Below, in pieces: positions 1 to 5,412 of a DNA stretch of 6,845 bases. This stretch comes from an uncultured Bacilli bacterium. GTDB taxonomy: Bacteria; Bacillota_I; Bacilli_A; RF39; UBA660. Each line of letters starts with the position of its first letter. Position 1 is the first letter of the stretch. The stretch lies in contig CANQYA010000052.1 of the NCBI GenBank assembly GCA_947627965.1, positions 1 through 6,845 of the forward strand, written 5' to 3'. The position numbers were made by a program, and so were the translations under genes. The notes beneath the pieces were generated by a model that saw only the letters and a list, made by a program, of their open reading frames with translations, did no database searches and was not told the DNA's origin.

Positions 1-2380
1 TGCTTTGACAGGAAGAAATGCTGGATTAGAAGAAAGAGTACCAATGTGTGGTATTCCTTATCATTCTTATACTAGTTATTTAACTAAATTAATTGATAGA
101 GGTTATAAAGTAGCTATATGTGAACAGTTAACTGATCCTAAAGAGACTAAAGGAATGGTTGAAAGAGATGTTGTTCAAGTTATTACTAAAGGTACAAGAA
201 TAGATAATTTATTAAATGAAAAAGATAACAGTTACGTAGGTAATATATATGATTTTGAATACTGTTATGGAATTAGTTATGCCGATATTACGACAGGTTA
301 TTTTTATTCTTTAATAGTAGAACACGATCTTAATAAAGTAATTAAAGAAGTAGTTAATCGTAATATCTTAGAAGTAATAGTAAATAATAAAATAGATCGC
401 GAATTAATAAATGTTTTACGCGATAATTATCAGATTTTAGTAACTATTTTAGACGATATTTACGAAGGGGAAGAATACGCTTATATTTATAATAAAGTAA
501 CAGATGTAAGGTTAGTAACTACTGTCAAACATTTATTAAATTATATAATTGATACGAAACATGGTAACTTGTCACATTTGCAAGAAGTAGAAATATTAAA
601 TGTCGAAAATTATTTGATGTTTGATGTTCATACTAAAAAGAACCTAGAATTGACCGAAACTATTAGATTAGGTGAGAAGACTTACTCTTTATTATGGCTT
701 CTAGATAAGACTAAAACAGCTATGGGTAGTCGTTATTTAAAGACTAATATTGAAAATCCTCTTACCGATATGGAAGAATTAAATCGTCGTTATAATATTA
801 TTGAAAAATTATTGACCGAGTTTATTTTAAAAGAAGATTTACAAAGAGAATTAAACGAAGTGTACGATTTAGAGAGGTTAGCAGGAAGAATAAGTTATGG
901 TAACTTAAACGCAAGAGACCTTTTACAATTAAAAAATTCCTTAAAAGTATTACCTAATATTAAGAAAATTCTCGAAGAATTAGATTATGGTAAAACCATC
1001 GATACTTTAGACGAAGTATACGAATTATTAGAAAAAGCCATTAATATTGATGCTCCTATGACGGTTAGGGAAGGGTCTTTAATTAAAGAAGGATACTCTA
1101 GTGAATTAGACGAAATTAAAAAGATTAGGAGCGGATCTAAAGATTTTATTTTAGAATTAGAAAGTAAAGAAAAAGAAAGAACGGGTATTAAAAATCTTAA
1201 AGTAGGTTTTAATAAAGTATTTGGTTACTATATTGAAATTTCTAAAAGTAATATTCCTTTAGTTAAAGAAGAATTTGGTTATGAAAGAAAACAGACCCTT
1301 ACTAATTGTGAACGTTTTATAACGCCATTATTAAAAGAAAAAGAGAATATTATTTTAGGAGCCGAAGAAAAAATTATTAATCTTGAATATAAATTATTTA
1401 TGGAAATAAGAGATTATGTCAAAGGTTATATTGGTAAAATTCAAAAAATATCACGTATTATTGCTGAAGTAGATATGATGGCAAGTCTTGCTACAGTCAG
1501 TGAAGAAAATAATTATGTAAGACCAACCCTAACTTTAGAACGTAATATTTGTATTAAAGACGGACGTCACCCGGTCGTTGAAAAAGTTAGTAAAAATGAT
1601 TATGTTGCTAACGATATTATGATGGGTAAAGGGGTAGATATTTTATTAATAACTGGTCCTAATATGGCGGGTAAATCAACTTTTATGCGTCAGTTAGCGA
1701 TAATTGTTATTATGGCTCAAATAGGGTCATATGTTCCTGCTAAAAGCTGTAGTATTCCTATCTTTGATAAAATATTTACAAGGATTGGGGCTTCTGACGA
1801 CTTAGTTAGTGGCGAATCTACTTTTATGGTCGAAATGAAAGAAGCTAATTATGCTATCCAAGAAGCAACACCTAATAGTTTAATCTTATTTGGACGAGGA
1901 ACGGCAACATACGATGGAATGAGCCTAGCTCAAGCAATTCTTGAATATATTCACGATAAAATTAAAGCTAAAACTTTATTTTCCACCCATTATCACGAGT
2001 TAACTAGTTTAGCACTAGACTTACCAAATTTGCGAAATGTCCATGTCAGTGCGGTTGAAGAAGATGGCAAAATAACTTTTTTACATAAAGTAAAACAAGG
2101 GGCAGTCGATAAAAGTTATGGTATCCATGTAGCAAGTCTTGCGAAACTTCCTAAAAGTTTAATTGATCGAGCTAATGAAATTTTAAATATATATGAAAAT
2201 AAAAATAATAAAAAACAACCCTTTGTCCAAACCTCTCTTTTCTTGCCACCTAATGAAAATGACAATGAACCAAGTTATATTGAAGAAAAATTAAAAAGTA
2301 TTAATCCTCTTGAAATTACTCCTCTAGAAGCTTTAAATATTTTATATGACTTGAAGCATAATTTAAAAAGTAAAGAATAG
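1..2380 (+). CDS. mutS: DNA mismatch repair protein MutS, 5'-truncated by window edge, Walker B residues missing
   Basis: MutS binds mismatched or looped DNA as a dimer and uses ATP to become a sliding clamp that recruits MutL. The frame is open from base 2; the TTG at 5-7 is an internal Leu codon of the conserved segment LTGRNAGLEERVPMCGIPYH, so the true start lies upstream. By comparison with Bacillus MutS about 50 residues are missing, including the Phe-x-Glu mismatch-reading motif. Counting from base 5, the rest of domain I and the connector cover about residues 1-200, the core/lever and clamp about 215-500 (FGYYIEISKSN and YERKQTLTN are typical), and the ATPase about 530-770. Walker A GPNMAGKST is at 1655-1681, the DDLVSGESTF signature at 1796-1825, and the STHYHE histidine motif starts at 1982. 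The Walker B core Asp-Glu-Ile is absent: Phe (1889-1891) is followed directly by GRGTATYDG (from 1892). The C-terminus, ending LEALNILYDLK, is normal. This is MutS1, not MutS2. Identity is certain; activity is doubtful. Confidence 0.96.
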   Translation, partial: ALTGRNAGLEERVPMCGIPYHSYTSYLTKLIDRGYKVAICEQLTDPKETKGMVERDVVQVITKGTRIDNLLNEKDNSYVGNIYDFEYCYGISYADITTGYFYSLIVEHDLNKVIKEVVNRNILEVIVNNKIDRELINVLRDNYQILVTILDDIYEGEEYAYIYNKVTDVRLVTTVKHLLNYIIDTKHGNLSHLQEVEILNVENYLMFDVHTKKNLELTETIRLGEKTYSLLWLLDKTKTAMGSRYLKTNIENPLTDMEELNRRYNIIEKLLTEFILKEDLQRELNEVYDLERLAGRISYGNLNARDLLQLKNSLKVLPNIKKILEELDYGKTIDTLDEVYELLEKAINIDAPMTVREGSLIKEGYSSELDEIKKIRSGSKDFILELESKEKERTGIKNLKVGFNKVFGYYIEISKSNIPLVKEEFGYERKQTLTNCERFITPLLKEKENIILGAEEKIINLEYKLFMEIRDYVKGYIGKIQKISRIIAEVDMMASLATVSEENNYVRPTLTLERNICIKDGRHPVVEKVSKNDYVANDIMMGKGVDILLITGPNMAGKSTFMRQLAIIVIMAQIGSYVPAKSCSIPIFDKIFTRIGASDDLVSGESTFMVEMKEANYAIQEATPNSLILFGRGTATYDGMSLAQAILEYIHDKIKAKTLFSTHYHELTSLALDLPNLRNVHVSAVEEDGKITFLHKVKQGAVDKSYGIHVASLAKLPKSLIDRANEILNIYENKNNKKQPFVQTSLFLPPNENDNEPSYIEEKLKSINPLEITPLEALNILYDLKHNLKSKE
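1889..1894 (+). other. mutS: Junction of a 9-base in-frame deletion removing Walker B Asp-Glu-Ile of MutS
   Basis: Seen: codons TTT (Phe) and GGA (Gly) are adjacent here, giving NSLILFGRGTATYDG. Known: MutS proteins have LIL-hydrophobic-DEIGRGT at this place; the Asp helps hold Mg and the Glu activates water for ATP hydrolysis (Asp693/Glu694 in E. coli numbering). The flanks match the family exactly on both sides, so three residues are missing rather than substituted. No acidic residue stands close enough to replace them; the next is the Asp of the YDG triplet. The loss keeps the reading frame. Confidence 0.9.
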
Positions 2381-2387
2381 TCAAGCG

Positions 2388-2413
2388 AATAGTCAAACAG
2401 ATTGACTATTTTT
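2388..2413 (+). terminator. Hairpin with short T-run after mutS
   Basis: A perfect 9-bp inverted repeat, AATAGTCAA (2388-2396) and TTGACTATT (2402-2410), encloses a 5-base loop. It is followed by TTT, then AC, then TTTT. The stem starts 7 bases after the mutS stop codon, a good position for an intrinsic terminator. It has only two G-C pairs and an interrupted T-run, so it may be leaky. The 3' arm also supplies the -35 box of the next promoter. Confidence 0.6.
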
Positions 2414-2430
2414 ACTTTTATCGATATAAT
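2402..2430 (+). promoter_or_regulatory. Sigma-A type promoter of the DUF1292-trxA operon
   Basis: TTGACT at 2402-2407 and a perfect TATAAT at 2425-2430 are separated by exactly 17 bases, the ideal spacing for housekeeping sigma factor. The predicted start is near 2437, giving a leader of about 16 bases that contains GAGGTG (2443-2448) before the ATG at 2453. It sits in the gap between mutS and the next gene, where a promoter is expected. The -35 box lies inside the 3' arm of the mutS terminator hairpin. Confidence 0.75.
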
Positions 2431-2452
2431 TTTTATATGATAGAGGTGTGAT

Positions 2453-2707
2453 ATGAATTTTAAGATTAAGGATGATTACGGTAGAGAAGTTGTATGTAAT
2501 ATAGTTGATATTTTTAAAGACGAAAGTAACAATATTAAATATGTTATTTATACTGATGGCTCTAAAAGTATCGATAATAAATTAAAAGTATATGCGTCAA
2601 GATACGAAGAAGTAGATGGCAATTATATATTAAAAGAAATAGAAAATGATTATGAATGGAATTTAATTGATAATTTCTTAGCAAAAAGAAAGGAAAATTT
2701 GGTATGA
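2453..2707 (+). CDS. DUF1292 family protein
   Basis: This small acidic 84-residue protein resembles the DUF1292 family (Bacillus YrzB type) of Bacillota: a short beta-rich chain opening with a charged DDYGREV segment, then a hydrophobic strand containing YVIYTDGS, then VYASRYEEVDG, and a C-terminal EW..ID segment. No enzymatic residue set is known for the family and the molecular role is unknown. There is no signal peptide or membrane segment, so it is presumably cytoplasmic. The ATG is supported by GAGGTG 4 bases upstream and by a strong promoter. Its TGA stop overlaps the next start (ATGA, 2704-2707), so translation of the downstream transglycosylase is probably coupled to it. In Bacillus the DUF1292 gene yrzB lies just before mltG, another transglycosylase gene, so the pairing may be functional. 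Family assignment is from pattern recognition, not a search. Confidence 0.8.
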   Translation: MNFKIKDDYGREVVCNIVDIFKDESNNIKYVIYTDGSKSIDNKLKVYASRYEEVDGNYILKEIENDYEWNLIDNFLAKRKENLV

Positions 2708-4047
2708 GAAACGCTAATGCTTTTAATGATGAAAATGGAGATCTTACTTTAGTTGTTTTTGCTTCTTCACCTTCTAGTCAAGACGAAATTTATAAAGGAG
2801 AAGAAGCTTATTATCGCTTGAGTGATATTTTTAGTAAGGAAGTAGATTTTTCCTATAATGTTAATAAATCGTCAGTACTAGTAAAGACAAAAGACTGTGT
2901 AATTCAATTAGATAATGTTAATTATGCCGATAAAGATGACTATTTAACTTCTTTAATTGATGCGATTAATTATCAACAAAAAGAAAAAGCAAGAAAAGAA
3001 CAAAAGCAAGAAGAAAAAGTAGTAAGAGATAATAAATATAACGGAAAGAAAATGCTTTTAACGGGAATAGTAGCTTTCTTTGTTGCAACGGGTAGTGTTG
3101 GACTTAATTCTTTAGCTAGTAAGTCTAAAGGAAAATCTGAATATACTACTGCTAGAGTAGGAGATACGATTGTGTTGGAAGCTAGGGATAAAGATATGAC
3201 GGTACCTCCTTTTAGTACAGAAGAACCAACTAAAGAACCTTCTACTTTGGAGACCCTTCCGCCTACTAGTACACCTACGCCTACTATGGAGCCAACTTCT
3301 ACACCAACTGTAACCCCAACTTTAGAACCGACAATAGAACCAACGGTTCAACCTAGTACTCAGGCTCCAACATTTAACGATAACAGTTATAGCGATAATA
3401 GTTATGATGTCGTAATACCTCGTGAAGATTTAACCGAAACGAAAAAAGCTTTGACAGCCATGGAATTATATCACGATGTAATAAGAGAAAATGCTTTAAA
3501 ATACGGATTATCTGAAGAACTAGTTATGGCCGTAGCTATTCAGGAGCGTGGCATTCATTCGAACGTTATGGATCATGGGGGATCGACAGGATTAATGCAA
3601 ATTCATAAACAATGGATAGGTAAAAGTGTCACCGCTCATAATTTTGTTACTGGACAAGAAGAAACAGTAACTATTACGGAAGATAATATAACGGATTTGT
3701 ATACTAATGTCCGTATTGGTTGTATGGGACTACAACGTTCGATGCATGAAATGAATTATAATATTTTACTAGGAGTTCAAACTAATAACTTTGGTGCGGA
3801 TAATATGGAAAAAGTCCTTAAATATTACGCTAATGAAACTGGTAAAACCCTAGAAGAAATTTATAGTGATCAATCCGATATTGGTTGGTTACCATATTGC
3901 AATATCATTAAAGAAGAAGGCGATAAAGAATACTTAAATCATGTTTTCGCATATATTCCTAATGGTTCTAATATATATATATTAAAACCTGATGGAACCA
4001 AGATTAGTCTTAATGTTATCGAAGAAAAAAAGATAAATAATAAATAA
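2704..4047 (+). CDS. Membrane-anchored lytic transglycosylase-like protein with Pro/Thr-rich linker
   Basis: Predicted peptidoglycan-cleaving enzyme of 447 residues, anchored with its catalytic part outside. Residues 1-88 form a soluble domain I do not recognise; 90-116 are a charged, probably helical stretch; 117-137 are one membrane span preceded by Lys/Arg, so N-in, C-out. Residues 171-224 are a Pro/Thr/Glu linker with EPT and TPT repeats, followed by a tandem DNSYS/DNSYD (226-235). Residues 255-415 resemble the SLT lysozyme-like fold: the likely catalytic Glu281 in AIQERG, then GGSTGLMQI (292-300), and NNFGADNMEKV (361-371) at the place of the usual YNxG motif. Two variations stand out: Glu is followed by Arg rather than the common Ser, and the usual Tyr is Asn. 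The ATG overlaps the previous stop by 4 bases, with AAGGA at 2690-2694 as ribosome site. Lytic transglycosylase is more likely than hydrolytic muramidase, but the reaction is inferred. Confidence 0.8.
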   Translation: MRNANAFNDENGDLTLVVFASSPSSQDEIYKGEEAYYRLSDIFSKEVDFSYNVNKSSVLVKTKDCVIQLDNVNYADKDDYLTSLIDAINYQQKEKARKEQKQEEKVVRDNKYNGKKMLLTGIVAFFVATGSVGLNSLASKSKGKSEYTTARVGDTIVLEARDKDMTVPPFSTEEPTKEPSTLETLPPTSTPTPTMEPTSTPTVTPTLEPTIEPTVQPSTQAPTFNDNSYSDNSYDVVIPREDLTETKKALTAMELYHDVIRENALKYGLSEELVMAVAIQERGIHSNVMDHGGSTGLMQIHKQWIGKSVTAHNFVTGQEETVTITEDNITDLYTNVRIGCMGLQRSMHEMNYNILLGVQTNNFGADNMEKVLKYYANETGKTLEEIYSDQSDIGWLPYCNIIKEEGDKEYLNHVFAYIPNGSNIYILKPDGTKISLNVIEEKKINNK

Positions 4048-4081
4048 GCTATTATTGCTTATACTATAATAGGAGGTTTAT

Positions 4082-4792
4082 ATGAATATAATAGATGTAA
4101 TAATAATTTTAATAATCTTATGTGGTGCAGTAGTTGGATTAAAAAGAGGGGTTTTAAACGAATTAGTTATGACGGTTGGCTTTTTACTAGTTTTCGTTAT
4201 TTCTTACTTTTTAAAAAATCCTGTTGCTGAATTTTTAAGTCTTAATTTACCGTTTTTTAATTTTGGAAGTGGCGGAGGTAGTTCAGTTGCTTTAAACATT
4301 ATTTTCTATCAAATAATTTCCTTTGTAATTGTTTTCTGTATTGTTATGTTTTTATTCAGAATTTTATTATCAATTACAGGTTTTATTGAAAAAATATTGA
4401 AGTTTACCATTATTTTAGGTATTCCTTCTAAGATTTTAGGTTTTATAGTAGGTGCGGTCGAAGGATATATTTTAGCTTTCCTTTTCATCTTTGCTTTAAA
4501 TCAACCTATTTTAAATATTGATGTTGTCAATCAATCAAAATTAAAAGAACCAATGTTAACTAAGACACCAGTTCTAACTAATTTAATATCTAATGTAAAA
4601 AATACAGTTGACGATGTTTTCGTTTTAACTAAAGATAGCTTTTACAGTGCATCTTCTCCTGAATTTAACCTTAAAGCTATCGACATTATGTTAAAACATA
4701 AAATGATTACGGTAAATTATGTTGAAGATTTAGTCGATTATGGTAAAATAAATATAAGTGGCATTAATGATGTTTTAAATAATTATCGCTAG
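4082..4792 (+). CDS. CvpA family membrane protein
   Basis: An integral membrane protein of 236 residues with about four spans (roughly 2-20, 25-44, 70-97 and 114-138) and a soluble C-terminal part of about 95 residues. The opening, with Asp5 followed by a hydrophobic run and GAVVGLKRG (15-23), is typical of the CvpA/YshB family, as is the second glycine-rich helix pair with GFIVGAVEG (120-128). E. coli CvpA is linked to colicin V production and envelope stress resistance; the biochemical role is not established. A Gly/Ser-rich loop (62-68) between spans 2 and 3 is probably exposed. A perfect AGGAGG at 4071-4076 stands 5 bases before the ATG. It sits 34 bases after the transglycosylase gene and 8 bases before trxA, so it is part of one operon. 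In Bacillus the homologue lies near mutS2 in the same larger neighbourhood as trxA and uvrC. Confidence 0.88.
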   Translation: MNIIDVIIILIILCGAVVGLKRGVLNELVMTVGFLLVFVISYFLKNPVAEFLSLNLPFFNFGSGGGSSVALNIIFYQIISFVIVFCIVMFLFRILLSITGFIEKILKFTIILGIPSKILGFIVGAVEGYILAFLFIFALNQPILNIDVVNQSKLKEPMLTKTPVLTNLISNVKNTVDDVFVLTKDSFYSASSPEFNLKAIDIMLKHKMITVNYVEDLVDYGKINISGINDVLNNYR

Positions 4793-4800
4793 GAGGATAA

Positions 4801-5100
4801 ATGTTAAAAAATATTGATAATAATGATTTTAATAGTGAAATAAAAGAGGGGTTAGTATTAGTTGATTTTTATGCTGACTGGTGTGGACCATGTCGTATGC
4901 AATCGCCTATTGTCGAAGAACTTAGTAATGAAGTAAAAGATTTAAAAGTTATTAAAGTAAATGTCGACGAAAGAGAAGACATCGCTAAAACTTATGGCAT
5001 AATGTCAATTCCTACTTTGATTTTATTTAAAGATGGACAAATAGAAAAAAAACAAATTGGTTTTTCTAGTAAGGAAGTCCTTTTGCGTTGGTTTAATTAG
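4801..5100 (+). CDS. trxA: Thioredoxin
   Basis: A small cytoplasmic thiol-disulfide reductase of 99 residues, slightly shorter than the usual 103-108, that would be recharged by thioredoxin reductase (not in this window) and would reduce targets such as ribonucleotide reductase. The active site WCGPC is at residues 27-31 (redox Cys28 and Cys31), the buried Asp22 sits in VDFYADW, and the cis-proline is Pro71 in SIPT. The following LILFKDG is typical of the beta-4 strand. The ATG is 8 bases after the cvpA stop, and the AGGAGG (4791-4796) overlaps that stop codon, so expression is tied to the operon. The shortness lies mainly at the C-terminus, where the last helix ends at LLRWFN. It is the last gene of the unit, followed at once by a terminator. 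Proximity of trxA to uvrC is a known Bacillota arrangement; here two reverse-strand genes separate them. Confidence 0.96.
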   Translation: MLKNIDNNDFNSEIKEGLVLVDFYADWCGPCRMQSPIVEELSNEVKDLKVIKVNVDEREDIAKTYGIMSIPTLILFKDGQIEKKQIGFSSKEVLLRWFN

Positions 5101-5124
5101 AGATTTTAATAATCTCTTTTTTTT
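5099..5124 (+). terminator. Rho-independent terminator of the operon, overlapping the trxA stop
   Basis: AGAGATT (5099-5105) and AATCTCT (5111-5117) form a 7-bp stem with loop TTAAT. The stem runs into an unbroken run of eight T (5117-5124). It begins inside the TAG stop of trxA, and its T-run reaches the stop codon of the convergent gene at 5123-5125. There is no matching A-run on the other side, so it should act only on the + strand. Confidence 0.8.
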
Positions 5125-5341
5125 AGCACCAATCTATTTCTCTTCCTATTTTATGATAAGCCTCATTTATTTTATCTTCACATTCTTTTAATTTATTATT
5201 ATATTTTATCATTTTTTTTCTTTGAAAGAAAAAAGGTTTATTATCTTTTAAATATTTAATATATCCTTGATAAAAACATATTTGTTGATTTAAAAATTCT
5301 ATATACAATAATGGTAAATTTTTGTCATTCTCGTCGTTCAT
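5123..5341 (-). CDS. Small hypothetical protein, helical and Lys/Asn-rich
   Basis: I do not recognise this 72-residue protein. It has no signal peptide or membrane span; after a short acidic start (MNDENDKN) it looks mostly helical, with regularly spaced Leu/Ile/Tyr and a basic centre (PFFFQRKKM, about 36-44), and ends in DWC. It may be a small coiled-coil or a nucleic-acid or partner-binding protein; nothing in the sequence decides this. It is supported as a real gene by AAAGGA (minus strand, 5353-5348) six bases before the ATG, by an extended -10 promoter upstream, and by filling the space between the trxA terminator and yigZ. The DNA at 5214-5234 is a perfect 10-bp inverted repeat around one G within the coding region. 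Its stop codon touches the trxA terminator, and no hairpin plus T-run for its own strand is visible, so its transcript may run antisense into trxA. Confidence 0.6.
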   Translation of the reverse strand: MNDENDKNLPLLYIEFLNQQICFYQGYIKYLKDNKPFFFQRKKMIKYNNKLKECEDKINEAYHKIGREIDWC

Positions 5342-5372
5342 AACTTATCCTTTCTTTTGCTATTATATATGG

Positions 5373-5381
5373 ATTATATCA
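5373..5381 (-). promoter_or_regulatory. Extended -10 promoter of the 72-residue gene
   Basis: On the minus strand this reads TGATATAAT, that is TG-N-TATAAT, the extended -10 element that can work without a good -35. The -35 position 17 bases upstream reads TTAATT, a weak match. The predicted start near 5366 gives a leader of about 25 bases that includes the AAAGGA site. A second TATAAT (minus, 5367-5362) lies just downstream but lacks the TG. Confidence 0.5.
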
Positions 5382-5390
5382 CAAATAAGA

Positions 5391-5412
5391 AAAAAAATTA
5401 ATTATCAATTAA
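5391..5412 (-). terminator. Possible weak terminator at the end of yigZ
   Basis: On the minus strand TTAATT-GAT-AATTAA forms a 6-bp A-T-only stem that overlaps the yigZ stop codon and is followed by seven T (5397-5391). The form fits an intrinsic terminator, but the stem has no G-C pair and would be unstable, so some transcription probably continues into the 72-residue gene. Confidence 0.3.

Noticed and set aside
5..7. TTG as the start codon of mutS
   Set aside because: It encodes the Leu of the conserved LTGRNAG segment, there is no ribosome site before it, and the frame is open to base 2; the gene begins outside the window.
2705..2707. TGA read as tryptophan (Mycoplasma-type code)
   Set aside because: The TGA ends the DUF1292 protein exactly at the next start codon, the tryptophans seen are TGG, and none of the genes needs TGA read-through.
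3205..3375. Pro/Thr repeat region as a tandem DNA repeat or CRISPR-like array
   Set aside because: The repeats exist at the protein level (EPT/TPT) with varied codons; this is an ordinary wall-spanning linker.
3968..3983. Alternating AT tract (AATATATATATATT) as a regulatory palindrome or microsatellite
   Set aside because: It lies within the coding region, encodes Asn-Ile-Tyr-Ile-Leu in frame, and is short enough to be compositional.
4044..4062. Hairpin ATAAGC / GCTTAT between the transglycosylase and cvpA genes as a terminator
   Set aside because: Only 6 bp with a 7-base loop and no T-run behind it; the genes are better read as one operon.
4065..4070. Perfect TATAAT directly before the cvpA ribosome site, as a promoter
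   Set aside because: Transcription would begin inside or after the AGGAGG at 4071-4076, no -35 is found at proper spacing, and a box of this kind is frequent by chance in such AT-rich DNA.
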